Part shown: positions 44,118 to 52,923 of the stretch, piece after piece
Numbering within the stretch: position 1 is the stretch's first letter
Layout of the letters: every line of letters begins with the position of its first letter
NCBI RefSeq assembly: GCF_018024495.1
Contig: NZ_CP071696.1
Coordinates: 1,240,001 to 1,304,000, forward strand
Length of the DNA stretch: 64,000 nucleotides
Direction of reading: 5' to 3'
Source: Agromyces archimandritae
GTDB taxonomy: Bacteria > Actinomycetota > Actinomycetes > Actinomycetales > Microbacteriaceae
The notes under the pieces: model-generated
What the model saw: the letters and a program-made list of their open reading frames with translations, nothing else
Database searches by the model: none
Told to the model about the DNA's origin: nothing
Program-made: the position numbers and the translations under genes

Positions 44118-44932
44118 CACGACGCCCCCGGGTGGGCTCGGGCGAGCACCTGCATCTCAGCGAGCATGGGGCCGAGGTGCTCGGTGTGGATGCCGCGCCG
44201 CCCGCCGCCGCGGGCGATGGAGGTGCGCGGCTCGTCGAGGCCGGCTTCGGCGAAGACGGCCGCGATGGCGGCGTCGAAGGGTTCGCGGAGGGTCGACGGG
44301 CGGACGGCGGCCTCGCCGAGGGCGTCGTGCAGTTCGTCGTCGCGGAACAGTTCGTCGACGTAGGGCCAGATGTCGGCGAGCGCGACGATCATGCGGCGGC
44401 GCGATTCCTCGGTTCCGCCGGCGAGGCGCAGCACCCACTGCACGGCGTGGTCGCGGTGGTAGTCGACCTCCTTGACGGCCTTCGCGGCGATCGCGGCGAG
44501 CGTCGGGTCGGCGGATGCCGTGAGGCGCCCGTAGAGCTCGAAGAGGTACACGGCGGCGACGAGCTGGCGGGCGATGGTGTGCCCGAAGTCGCCGTTCGGC
44601 TGCTCGAAGAGCCAGGCGGAGCGGAACTCGGGCTCATCGCGGAAGTAGGCGAGATCGTCCTCGCTGCGGCCCGAGGCGGTCCCGGCGTAGTGCAGCAGGG
44701 AGCGGGCGTGGCCGATGAGGTCGAGGGCGATGTTCGCGAGCGCGACGTCCTCCTCGATCTCGGGGGCCCGCGAGATCCACGCGCCGAGGCGCTGGGCGAG
44801 CACGAGCGCGTCGTCGCCGAGCCGCATGGCGTACTCGGCGGCCTCCTCGCTCGCGGTGCCGCCGGCGCCGGCGAGCTCATCGGCGAGTTCGAGGACGTCG
44901 ACGGTGACGTCGCCGTGGGCGTCGTGGCTCAC
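44114..44932 (-). CDS. paaC: Phenylacetyl-CoA epoxidase structural subunit PaaC
   Basis: 272 residues, ferritin-like helical subunit: YAMRLGDDALVLAQRLGAWI, ALANIALDLIGHARSLLHYA, SEDDLAYFRDEPEFRSAWLF. PaaC forms a heterodimer with PaaA but does not carry the working di-iron site. GTG 44932 overlaps the paaB stop (GTGA). Confidence 0.93.
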   Translation of the reverse strand: MSHDAHGDVTVDVLELADELAGAGGTASEEAAEYAMRLGDDALVLAQRLGAWISRAPEIEEDVALANIALDLIGHARSLLHYAGTASGRSEDDLAYFRDEPEFRSAWLFEQPNGDFGHTIARQLVAAVYLFELYGRLTASADPTLAAIAAKAVKEVDYHRDHAVQWVLRLAGGTEESRRRMIVALADIWPYVDELFRDDELHDALGEAAVRPSTLREPFDAAIAAVFAEAGLDEPRTSIARGGGRRGIHTEHLGPMLAEMQVLARAHPGASW

Positions 44933-45234
44933 AGGTGCTTCACCCCCTCGGACTTCGTGTAGTAGACGGCGTGCCGGTAGTTCTTGCCGGCGGGGCTCTC
45001 GAAGAAGGAACCCTTCGCGTCGGGGTCGCTGGTCGTCACGGCATCCGCCGGCACGACCCAGATCGAGACGCCCTCGTTGCGGCGCGTGTAGAGGTCGCGC
45101 GCGTTCCGCACGGCCATGTCGGCATCGGGCGCGTGCAGCGAACCGACATGGACGTGCGAGAGGCCGCGACCGGCACGCACGAAGACCTCCCAGAGGGGCC
45201 AGGCCTCGGTTCCCATCTCACCGGGTGTGCTCAT
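44929..45234 (-). CDS. paaB: Phenylacetyl-CoA epoxidase subunit PaaB
   Basis: 101 residues. PLWEVFVRAGRGLSHVHVGS, ARDLYTRRNEGVSIWVV and GKNYRHAVYYT are the PaaB conserved blocks. PaaB bridges PaaAC dimers. Overlaps paaA and paaC by 4 bp. Confidence 0.93.
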   Translation of the reverse strand: MSTPGEMGTEAWPLWEVFVRAGRGLSHVHVGSLHAPDADMAVRNARDLYTRRNEGVSIWVVPADAVTTSDPDAKGSFFESPAGKNYRHAVYYTKSEGVKHL

Positions 45235-46208
45235 CAGGCGACCGCCTTCCGCTCGGCCTGCGTGCGGGCGTAGGCGGCGGCCGCCTCGCGCACCCAGGCA
45301 CCGTCTTCATGCGCCTCGCGACGCCGGCGCATCCGCTCGGCGTTGGCGGGGCCGCGGCCGGCGAGCACCTCCTGGAACTCGGTCCAATCGATTTCGCTCA
45401 TGTCGTAGGCCTGCTTCTCCTCGTTCCACTTCAGCTCGGGATCGGGCAGGGTGACGCCGAGCGCCTCGGCCTGCGGCACGAGCATGCCGACGAAACGCTG
45501 GCGCAGTTCGTCGTTCGAGAAACGCTTGATCTTCCACGCCATCGACTGCGCGGAGTTCGGCGACTCGTCGTCGGGCGGCCCGAACATCATGAGGCTCGGC
45601 CAGTACCAGCGGTTCACCGAATCCTGCGCCATCTCGCGCTGCGCCGGGGTGCCCTGCATGAGTTCGAGGAGGATCTCGAAGCCCTGCCGCTGGTGGAACG
45701 ACTCCTCTTTGCAGATGCGGACCATCGCCCGGCCGTAGGGACCGTAGGAGGCACGGCAAAGCGGCACCTGGTTGCAGATCGCCGCGCCGTCGACGAGCCA
45801 GCCGATGGCGCCCATGTCGGCCCAGCTGGGCGTGTGGTAGTTGAAGATCGACGAGTAGCGCGCCTTGCCGGCGAGGAGCTGCTCGTTCATCTCCTCGCGG
45901 CCGATGCCGAGGGTCTGCGCGGCGGAGTAGAGGTAGAGCCCGTGACCGGCCTCGTCCTGCACCTTGGCAATGAGGATCGCTTTGCGCTTCAGGCTCGGGG
46001 CCCGGGTGATCCAGTTCGACTCGGGCTGCATGCCGATGATCTCGGAGTGCGCGTGCTGGCTGATCTGGCGGATGAGGGTCTTGCGGTACGCCTCGGGCAT
46101 CCAGTCGCGGGGCTCGATGCGCGAATCCGCCTCGATGATCTCGGCGAAGCGGCGCTCTTCGGCACTCGGCTCCGCCGGCACCGCGGCGAGGTCAGCAGGG
46201 GTGGTCAT
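45234..46208 (-). CDS. paaA: Phenylacetyl-CoA 1,2-epoxidase catalytic subunit PaaA
   Basis: 324 residues, ATG 46208. Di-iron ligands are visible in [18 protein letters not shown] and [17 protein letters not shown] (E-x-x-H pairs). PaaA inserts oxygen into the aromatic ring of phenylacetyl-CoA with electrons from PaaE. First gene of paaABCDE; the promoter is shared divergently with paaI and contains a PaaR-type operator 35 bp upstream of the start. Confidence 0.95.
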   Translation of the reverse strand: MTTPADLAAVPAEPSAEERRFAEIIEADSRIEPRDWMPEAYRKTLIRQISQHAHSEIIGMQPESNWITRAPSLKRKAILIAKVQDEAGHGLYLYSAAQTLGIGREEMNEQLLAGKARYSSIFNYHTPSWADMGAIGWLVDGAAICNQVPLCRASYGPYGRAMVRICKEESFHQRQGFEILLELMQGTPAQREMAQDSVNRWYWPSLMMFGPPDDESPNSAQSMAWKIKRFSNDELRQRFVGMLVPQAEALGVTLPDPELKWNEEKQAYDMSEIDWTEFQEVLAGRGPANAERMRRRREAHEDGAWVREAAAAYARTQAERKAVA

Positions 46209-46242
46209 CGTCGACTCCTGTCGTTCTCGGGCGACCGGTATT

Positions 46243-46264
46243 ACTAACCGATCGTTCAGTTAGT
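46243..46264. promoter_or_regulatory. PaaR-type operator between paaA and paaI
   Basis: Two inverted half-sites, ACTAACCG and CAGTTAGT, separated by ATCGTT. It fits the actinobacterial PaaR pattern (ACTnACCG...CGGTnAGT) at all fixed positions but one. It lies in the divergent promoter, so one repressor could control both paa units. TATATAG at 46263 may be a -10 box for paaI. Confidence 0.8.
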
Positions 46265-46323
46265 ATATAGTCGGATCACCGCGGCGGGCAACGGCGCGGA
46301 CCGACTCGATGAGGAGTGAATGG

Positions 46324-46776
46324 ATGACCGAGGCCACCGCGACCGGAGATCGACCCACCGGACAGGCGAACGCCCCGAGTCCCAACCGCGCGATGATGGA
46401 TCGCGACCTGGCATCCGCCGCCCTCGGCATGATGGTCGAACGCGACGAGCCCGGCCACGCCGTCGTCTCCATGCGCGTGCGCGAAGACATGACGAACGGC
46501 TTCGCCATCACCCACGGCGGCCTCGTCTTCACCCTCGCCGACACCGCCTTCGCCATCTCCTGCAACGAAGACGAGCAGATCACCGTCGCCGGCGGCGCCG
46601 ACATCACCTTCCTGAAGTCCACGCACGCCGGCCAGACCCTCACCGCGACCGCGATCCGCCGCATCCGCAGCGGCCGCACGGGCCTCTACGACGTGACCGT
46701 GACCGACGAGACCGGCGACACCGTCGCCGAGTTCCGCGGCCGCAGCATCACGACCAACCGCACCCTGCCGGCCTGA
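46324..46776 (+). CDS. paaI: Acyl-CoA thioesterase PaaI
   Basis: 150 residues of the hotdog fold. FAITHGGLVFTLADTAFAIS carries the HGG and Asp residues of the PaaI active site; ADITFLKSTHAGQTLTATAI follows. It hydrolyses ring-hydroxylated phenylacetyl-CoA to rescue CoA. ATG 46324 is chosen because GAGGAG lies 7 bp upstream; an ATG at 46309 has none. Confidence 0.92.
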   Translation: MTEATATGDRPTGQANAPSPNRAMMDRDLASAALGMMVERDEPGHAVVSMRVREDMTNGFAITHGGLVFTLADTAFAISCNEDEQITVAGGADITFLKSTHAGQTLTATAIRRIRSGRTGLYDVTVTDETGDTVAEFRGRSITTNRTLPA

Positions 46777-46805
46777 GCCGGCCCCCGACCCCGAAAGCGA
46801 CGACG

Positions 46806-48128
46806 ATGTCCCTCCTGTCCGAGCACCCCGAAACCCCGGCAACCCCCGCGCCCCTCCTCGACGATGCCGAGCGCCTGAGCCTCGCCGAACTCCGCGAACT
46901 GCAGCTCGAACGCCTCAAGCAGACCGTGCACCACGCCTACGCCAACGTGCCGCTCTACACCCAGAAGTTCGACGACGCCGGCGTCCGGCCCGTCGACATC
47001 CGCACCCTCGAAGACGTCGCGAAGCTGCCCTTCACGACGAAGGCCGACCTGCGCGACACCTACCCCTTCGGCATGTTCGCCGTGCCGATGGAGCGCGTCG
47101 CCCGCATCCACGCCTCCTCCGGCACCACCGGCCGGCCCACCGTCGTCGGCTACACGAAGGCCGACCTCGAGGTGTGGGCAGACCTCATCGCCCGCAGCCT
47201 CCGCGCGAGCGGCGTCCGAGCCGGCTGGAAGGTGCACAACGCCTACGGCTACGGCCTGTTCACCGGCGGACTCGGCGCCCACGCCGGCATCGAGAAGCTC
47301 GGGGCGACCGTCATCCCGATGTCGGGCGGGCAGACCGCCAAGCAGGTGCAGCTCATCACCGACTTCGCCCCCGACGCGATCATGTGCACCCCGAGCTACC
47401 TGCTCACCATCGCCGACGCCATGGAGGCCGCCGGCATCGACCCGCGATCGACGAGCCTGAAGGTCGCGATCCTCGGCGCCGAGCCGTGGACGAACGAGAT
47501 GCGCCGCGAGCTCGAAGAACGCCTCGCGATCGACGCCGTCGACATCTACGGCCTCTCGGAGGTCATGGGCCCGGGCGTCGGCAACGAATGCGTCGAGACG
47601 AAGGACGGCCCGCACATCTGGGAGGACCACTTCCTGCCCGAGGTCATCGACGGCGACAGCGGCGAGGTGCGCGGCGACGGCGAACTCGGCGAGCTCGTCT
47701 TCACCTCCCTCACCAAGGAGGCCTTCCCCGTCATCCGCTACCGCACGCGCGACCTCACCCGGCTGATGCCCGGCACCGCCCGCCCGGCGATGCGACGCAT
47801 GGAGAAGATCACCGGCCGCAACGACGACATGATCATCCTGCGCGGCGTGAACCTCTTCCCGACGCAGATCGAGGAGATCGCGCTCGGCATCGAGGAACTC
47901 ACCCCGCACTTCGTGCTCGAGCTCACCCGCACCGGCCGCATGGACGACCTCACCGTCCGCATCGAGCGCCACCCCTCGCACGCCGTCGAACGCTGCGAGG
48001 CCGCCGGCGGGGTGCTCGCCAAGCGCATCAAGCAGCAGATCGGCTCGACTGTGCGCGTGCAGCTCGAAGAGCCCGGCGTACTTCCGCGAAGCGAGGGCAA
48101 GTACCAGCGCGTCTACGACCTCCGCTGA
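46806..48128 (+). CDS. paaK: Phenylacetate-CoA ligase PaaK
   Basis: 440 residues. AMP-binding P-loop HASSGTTGRPTVVGYT, LGAEPWTNEMRRELEE, DIYGLSEVMGPGVGNE, YRTRDLTRLMPGTARP and the C-terminal lid TGRNDDMIILRGVNLFPTQI are those of PaaK. It activates phenylacetate to the CoA thioester with ATP, the first step of the pathway. 29 bp after paaI, 13 bp before the TetR gene. Confidence 0.95.
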   Translation: MSLLSEHPETPATPAPLLDDAERLSLAELRELQLERLKQTVHHAYANVPLYTQKFDDAGVRPVDIRTLEDVAKLPFTTKADLRDTYPFGMFAVPMERVARIHASSGTTGRPTVVGYTKADLEVWADLIARSLRASGVRAGWKVHNAYGYGLFTGGLGAHAGIEKLGATVIPMSGGQTAKQVQLITDFAPDAIMCTPSYLLTIADAMEAAGIDPRSTSLKVAILGAEPWTNEMRRELEERLAIDAVDIYGLSEVMGPGVGNECVETKDGPHIWEDHFLPEVIDGDSGEVRGDGELGELVFTSLTKEAFPVIRYRTRDLTRLMPGTARPAMRRMEKITGRNDDMIILRGVNLFPTQIEEIALGIEELTPHFVLELTRTGRMDDLTVRIERHPSHAVERCEAAGGVLAKRIKQQIGSTVRVQLEEPGVLPRSEGKYQRVYDLR

Positions 48129-48141
48129 CAGACTGGATCGC

Positions 48142-48870
48142 ATGTCGATGAGCTCACCCCGTCGCGGCCGACCCGGCTACGACCGACAGCGCGTCATGGC
48201 CATCGCCGTGGCGGCGTTCAACGAGCACGGGTACGACGCGACCTCGATGGGCATGCTCGCCGACCGGCTGGGCCTGTCGAAGTCGGCGATCTACCACCAC
48301 TTCGCGTCGAAGGAGGAGATCCTCGGCGCCGCGCTCGATGCGGCCCTCTCGGCCCTTGAGGGGGTGCTCGAAGATCCGGCTCCGGATGCCGCGGGCGCAC
48401 CCGCCCCGGCCGGCCCGGCTGCCGTGCCCGTGGGCGCTGCGGCGCCCGGGGGCACGGCCGGCGCCCGCGCGGCCGGGCCGCTGCCCGCGCGCGCCGTCGA
48501 CCGCCTCGAGCGGGTGCTCAGGCACGCCGTCCACGTGCTCGTCGAACGCCTGCCCGAGGTGACGCTGCTGCTCAGGGTGCGCGGCAACACCCGCGTCGAA
48601 CGCGACGCCGTCGCCCGCCGGCGCGCCTTCGACCGCGCCGTCACCGAGCTCGTGCAGGAAGCCCAGTCCGAGGGTTCGCTCCGCAGCGACATCAGCCCCC
48701 GTGTCACCGAGAGGCTGCTGTTCGGCATGGTCAACTCGATCGTCGAGTGGTACCGGCCGAACGGCCCCGAAGACGCCGCGACCCTCGCCGACGACGTCGC
48801 GACGATCGCGCTCGAGGGCCTGCGGATGCCGACCTCGAACCGCGTCGAGGAGCTCCTCCCCCGGCGCTGA
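48142..48870 (+). CDS. paaR: TetR-family regulator, probable PaaR
   Basis: 242 residues. N-terminal helix-turn-helix (RVMAIAVAAFNEHGYDATSM, GMLADRLGLSKSAIYHHFAS). The C-terminal ligand domain includes the TetR_C-like stretch HAVHVLVERLPEVTLLLRVR. An Ala/Pro/Gly-rich insertion lies at about 78-115. Co-transcribed with paaI and paaK, so it is the likely repressor acting at 46243-46264 and responding to phenylacetyl-CoA, by analogy with actinobacterial PaaR. It may also bind the related site upstream of livJ. Confidence 0.85.
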   Translation: MSMSSPRRGRPGYDRQRVMAIAVAAFNEHGYDATSMGMLADRLGLSKSAIYHHFASKEEILGAALDAALSALEGVLEDPAPDAAGAPAPAGPAAVPVGAAAPGGTAGARAAGPLPARAVDRLERVLRHAVHVLVERLPEVTLLLRVRGNTRVERDAVARRRAFDRAVTELVQEAQSEGSLRSDISPRVTERLLFGMVNSIVEWYRPNGPEDAATLADDVATIALEGLRMPTSNRVEELLPRR

Positions 48871-49034
48871 CCCCGGCATCCGCCGCACCGCCATCCACCG
48901 CCCGATTCCGCGGCGCTGAGCCCCGGGATCCACTGCGCCCGGCATCCACCGCCGCCTGCGCCGCCGCCCGCCGCCGGGCATCCACCACCCGATTCCGCGC
49001 TGCACCCCCGCGCGCGCCGCACCCCCGCGATTTC

Positions 49035-49119
49035 TGCGCAATGCAGGAACGCGCACGGCGTGTCGCCGCGCCCATGCGGCAGAACCGCCCGCGACACGCG
49101 CGCACTCCTGCATTGCGCA
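49035..49119. repeat. 85-bp palindromic repeat family A, copy 4
   Basis: Same borders and arms as the other copies, with a loop like copy 1. It lies in the 402-bp gap (48871-49272) between the convergent paaR and mftF genes. The rest of the gap is GGCATCCACCGCC-rich degenerate sequence and a G-rich run near 49151; no gene was seen. Confidence 0.9.
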
Positions 49120-49272
49120 GGGGCAGGAGAGTGCCGGCGCACACACACGGCGGGGAGGGAGGGAGGGAGAGGCGCCTCAGGCGGAGGCGGTGGGTTCCGT
49201 GGTGGGCGTCGGGGCCGGGCGGGATGATCTCACCACATGCGCGACGGCGCGCGGCATCCCGAGTTCGGGGGG

Positions 49273-50808
49273 TCAGCGGCGGCGCCAGGTGATCGAGGGC
49301 AGCAGGGCGCGCGGAGAGCGGGCGCGGATCGCGCTCCACCAGACGCCGGCGCCGTAGGCGAGGTCGTCGAGACGGCGGGCGATGCCGAAGCGCACGGGGT
49401 CGAGCTCGGCGCGGGTGCGGGAGTGCTCCCAGGCCGTGTCGGCGAGGGCGGCGATCACGACGGCGCGCCGCATCCGCCGCGATACGAGGCAGCCGAGCGC
49501 GGCGAGCGGCCACCAGTGCCTGAGCAGCAGCGCGAAGCCCTGCCCGATCGCGGCGACGAATCCGGTCACCGTCAGGCGCGTCGCGACGGCGACGCGGTGT
49601 TCGAGCGGCGGCAGGCGTTTCGCGATCCGCCACGTGGTGACGGCGGCGATACCCGCGGCGACGGGCACCGACCAGCGGCGCTGCGCGAGCAGGGCGACGA
49701 GCACCGCCGCGCTCCACGGGGTGAGGATCGCCGGGGCGATGTCGTCGGGGTGGCGCGCGGCGAGCGCGGCGGCGCCGCTGCCGTAGAAAGCCTTGCGGCC
49801 GAGCCAGCTGCGGAGCGTCGTGCGATGCTCGTGGCGGACGACCGCGGCGGGCTCGAAGCGCACCCGGTGCCCGGCATCCACGAGCCGCCAGACGAGATCC
49901 ACGTCCTCGCCGACGCGCATCGCCTCATCGAAGCCGGCCGGGCCGGCCGCGAGCCGATCGACCCGCACGACGAGGCAGGTGCTCGACACCCAACTGAGCG
50001 GGGTGCGCGGGCGCACGGCCGCCGACTCGCGCCCGAGGTCGAGCGAGGATCGGGCGTTCTCGTAGCGGGTGATCCAGTTCGGGCGCTCGGCGGCGAGGCC
50101 GAGCACGCGCGGGGCGACCATCGCGACGGCCGGGTCGGCGAAGTGCCGGAGCATCGTCTCGAGGGCGCCCGGCTCCATGACGACGTCGGAGTCGACGAAG
50201 GCGACGAAGGGGGTGGATGCGGCGGCGAGCCCCGCATTGCGGGCGGCCGCCGGGCCGCGGTTCTCGGGCTGCCGGAGGAGGCGGGCGCCGGCCGCCCGCA
50301 CGACACGGGCGATCGCCGCGGCGCCCGGGGAGGCGTCGTCGACGACGATGACGCGCTCCCCGGGGATCTCGGCGGTCAGGCTTCCGAGGAGGCGCGCGAG
50401 CTGGGCGGGCCGCTCGTAGACGGGGACGATGACCGTGAGGGCGGCGAGATCGGCCGCCGGCAGTTCGGCGGCGACCGGATCGGCCATGCCGGCCTCGAGG
50501 AGGTGTTCGGCCAGGGCGCGGCTCGCGGCGTCCCGCACCCGGAGCCGGCGGCCTCGGAGCAGCGCCGCGGCGAGCGGCTTCAGCCGGGAGACGCGGGTCG
50601 GCCAGCCGCCGATCAGCACCCGCCCGCTTTCGGTGCGGCGGGTGTGGCGGTTCAGACGCACGACGAAACCGTCGGGCAGGCCCGGGCGGGCGGTCGGGGC
50701 GGCGCCGGGCGCGGGGCTGCGGGGCGCCTCCGCGCCGGATGCCTCGGGGTGCGGATCGAGGCCGGCCGGCGGCCCGGCCTGCCGGGCCGGGCCGGCTCCC
50801 CCGCTCAT
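49273..50808 (-). CDS. mftF: Mycofactocin glycosyltransferase MftF
   Basis: 511 residues. GT2 domain at about 105-330: LTVIVPVYERPAQLARLLGS, VIVVDDASPG, ENRGPAAARNAGL, the D-x-D-like FVAFVDSDVVMEPGAL, and RVGEDVDLVWRLVDAGHRVR. Hydrophobic segments follow (about 370-460), anchoring it in the membrane. MftF attaches a chain of beta-1,4 glucose units to premycofactocin. ATG 50808 overlaps the mftE stop. The N-terminal DGFVVRLNRHTRR block is typical of the family. Confidence 0.93.
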   Translation of the reverse strand: MSGGAGPARQAGPPAGLDPHPEASGAEAPRSPAPGAAPTARPGLPDGFVVRLNRHTRRTESGRVLIGGWPTRVSRLKPLAAALLRGRRLRVRDAASRALAEHLLEAGMADPVAAELPAADLAALTVIVPVYERPAQLARLLGSLTAEIPGERVIVVDDASPGAAAIARVVRAAGARLLRQPENRGPAAARNAGLAAASTPFVAFVDSDVVMEPGALETMLRHFADPAVAMVAPRVLGLAAERPNWITRYENARSSLDLGRESAAVRPRTPLSWVSSTCLVVRVDRLAAGPAGFDEAMRVGEDVDLVWRLVDAGHRVRFEPAAVVRHEHRTTLRSWLGRKAFYGSGAAALAARHPDDIAPAILTPWSAAVLVALLAQRRWSVPVAAGIAAVTTWRIAKRLPPLEHRVAVATRLTVTGFVAAIGQGFALLLRHWWPLAALGCLVSRRMRRAVVIAALADTAWEHSRTRAELDPVRFGIARRLDDLAYGAGVWWSAIRARSPRALLPSITWRRR

Positions 50809-51641
50809 CCGAGGCACCCGTTCTCGCGGGGGCGGTCGCGTTCGAGGCGGCCGAGGGCCGCCTCCGTCATCGCGGCGAAAAGCGCGGCGCCCTCCGCGGC
50901 GCTCGCCCCGCGGGGGTCGCCGAGCACCCCGTTCGGCGACACCGCGCGCACGCCGCCCCGCTGCAGGGCGGGCAGGAGTTCGCGGGCGGTGCCGGGCGCA
51001 CCCGGTTCGAGGCGCGCGGCATCCACTCGCGAGGGGTCGAGGTGCAGCATGAGGGAGGTCTCGTCGCGGCCGGCGTGCAGGTCGCCGGCGCCGGCCGGGC
51101 CCGGGTCGGCGGGCAGCCACACGGCGGCGCGGCCCTCGAAGCGGAGGCGCGGCACGGCGGCGGCGAGCGCCGCGAGGTTGCCGCCGTGACCGTTGACGAA
51201 GACGAGGCGGGCGGCCCAGTCGACCGAGCGGCCGATCTCGATGAGCACCGCCTCGAGCACGGCGGTGCCGATCGAGACCGTGCCGTCGAAGCCGGCGTGC
51301 TCGCCGCTCGCGCCGAAGGCGATCGGGGGTGCCGTCACGGCATCCGCACCCCGAAGCCGCGCGGCCAGCGCCTCGGCCAGCGCCTCGGCGATCACCGTGT
51401 CGGTGTCGAAGGGCAGGTGCGGGCCGTGCTGCTCGAAGGAGCCGACGGGCACCAGCAACGTCGCGCCGCCGGCGTTGACCCAGCGGCGATCGGCGAGGCG
51501 GGCCGGCTCCCCCGACGCATCCTGCCGCGGCAGAGCGCCGGGAGCGGGCGCGCCGGCGCTGTCGGAATCGCCCGCGCCGGGCACGCCGACGCCCCGGCCG
51601 CCGGAGGGAGGATCACCGGCGGTCGGGGCGTCGTGCTTCAT
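50805..51641 (-). CDS. mftE: Mycofactocin precursor peptide peptidase MftE
   Basis: 278 residues of the creatininase fold. Metal ligands are visible in VPVGSFEQHGPHLPFDTD (Glu70, His72, Asp79 or 81), FVNGHGGNLAAL and AGRDETSLMLHLDP. MftE cuts the modified C-terminal Val-Tyr unit from MftA. The first 45 residues are an Ala/Gly/Pro-rich extension not needed by the fold. Start 51641 is 12 bp after mftD and its stop overlaps mftF. Confidence 0.93.
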   Translation of the reverse strand: MKHDAPTAGDPPSGGRGVGVPGAGDSDSAGAPAPGALPRQDASGEPARLADRRWVNAGGATLLVPVGSFEQHGPHLPFDTDTVIAEALAEALAARLRGADAVTAPPIAFGASGEHAGFDGTVSIGTAVLEAVLIEIGRSVDWAARLVFVNGHGGNLAALAAAVPRLRFEGRAAVWLPADPGPAGAGDLHAGRDETSLMLHLDPSRVDAARLEPGAPGTARELLPALQRGGVRAVSPNGVLGDPRGASAAEGAALFAAMTEAALGRLERDRPRENGCLG

Positions 51642-51653
51642 GCCTCCACCGTG

Positions 51654-52895
51654 TCAGACCTCGGCGGCCGCCGCCGAATCCGCGGCCGGAGCAGCAACGG
51701 GGGCGGCAACGGAGCCCGCGCCGAGCACGCGCTCGAAGTCCTCGGGGATGTAGAAGTCGTCCCGCGAGAGCTCGCCGATCGAGGAATGCCCGAGGCCGAG
51801 CACCGCCGAGTCGAGGCCCATCCGCAGCAGGTCGAGGACGTTCTCGACGCCCGTCTGCCCGTTCGCGGCGAGGCCCCACAGGTAGGCGCGGCCGATCATC
51901 ACGGCGCGGGCGCCGAGCGCGAGGGCCTTGGCGACGTCGCCGCCGCGGCGCACACCGCCGTCGAGCAGCACCTCGATCTGATCGCCGACGGCGTCGGCGA
52001 CGGCCGGCAGGCAGCGGATCGTCGCCGGGGTCGTGTCGAGGTTGTTGCCGCCGTGGTTGGAGACCGAGATGGCGTGCACCCCGGCATCCACCGCGCGCTT
52101 GGCGTCGTCGACTCGCGTGACGCCCTTCAGCAGGAACGGGCCGCCCCACTCCTTGCGCAGCCACTCGACGTCCTCCCACGTGGGCGGCGGCGTCTGCTGC
52201 CATTCGCCGTACGCGCCGAAGAACGTCGGCGCCGCCTGGCCGGGGGCCTGCAGGTTCGGCGTGGTGAGGTCGGGCAGGGTGCCCGACTTCAGGTACGACG
52301 TCAGCCACTTCGGCCGGCGGATCGCCTCGGGGGCCATGTCGACCATGGCCTTGAAGTTCAGCCGCTCGGGGATGGCGGGGCTGCCCCAGTCGCGGCCGAT
52401 CGAGAACGACCAGTCGAGCGTCGCGATGAGAGCCTTCGCACCGGCCGCGTGGGCACGCTCCATGCGCTGCATCATCTGCTCGCGCGAACCCGTCCAGTAC
52501 ATCTGGTAGAAGGTGTTCGGATTGGCCTGGGCGACCTCTTCGACCGACTTCGAGGCGAAGGAGCTGAGCCCCATGATCGTGCCGCGGTTCGCGGCGGCCC
52601 GGGCGACCGCGACCTCGCCGTCGGGGTGGACGGCCTGCACGCCCGTGGGCGAGATGATCACGGGCATCGAGACCGGGATGCCGAGGACGGTCGTCGCGAG
52701 GTCGCGCTCGGGCGAGTGGCCGGCGACGTGCGGGGCGAACTCGAGCTCCGCGAACGCGTCGGTGTTGTCCTGCGGGGTGCGGCCGCGCTCGCTGCCGGCG
52801 ACGAGCGCCGCGTAGACCGAGGGCGGCAGGCGCTTCTCAGCGCGCCGCTGCGCCTCGAGCACGGTTTCGAACCAGGGGTTCTGCTTCCAGGGCAT
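51654..52895 (-). CDS. mftD: Mycofactocin system FMN-dependent dehydrogenase MftD
   Basis: 413 residues, a lactate-dehydrogenase/glycolate-oxidase-type FMN barrel. PVIISPTGVQAVHPDGEVAV, GPFLLKGVTRVDDAKRAVDA, AISVSNHGGNNLD (the MftD variant of the usual SNHGGRQLD), VLLDGGVRRGGDVAKALALG. MftD oxidatively deaminates the released dipeptide to premycofactocin, creating the redox-active group. The last 15-20 residues are Ala-rich. Follows SDR5 by 28 bp. Confidence 0.94.
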   Translation of the reverse strand: MPWKQNPWFETVLEAQRRAEKRLPPSVYAALVAGSERGRTPQDNTDAFAELEFAPHVAGHSPERDLATTVLGIPVSMPVIISPTGVQAVHPDGEVAVARAAANRGTIMGLSSFASKSVEEVAQANPNTFYQMYWTGSREQMMQRMERAHAAGAKALIATLDWSFSIGRDWGSPAIPERLNFKAMVDMAPEAIRRPKWLTSYLKSGTLPDLTTPNLQAPGQAAPTFFGAYGEWQQTPPPTWEDVEWLRKEWGGPFLLKGVTRVDDAKRAVDAGVHAISVSNHGGNNLDTTPATIRCLPAVADAVGDQIEVLLDGGVRRGGDVAKALALGARAVMIGRAYLWGLAANGQTGVENVLDLLRMGLDSAVLGLGHSSIGELSRDDFYIPEDFERVLGAGSVAAPVAAPAADSAAAAEV

Positions 52896-52923
52896 GGTGT
52901 GCCTTCCTTCCTGTGTCGCCGAT

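Noticed and set aside
49151..49173. G-rich run (GGGGAGGGAGGGAGGGAG) as a regulatory quadruplex
   Set aside because: It lies in a degenerate convergent gap with no promoter to control; composition alone could produce it.
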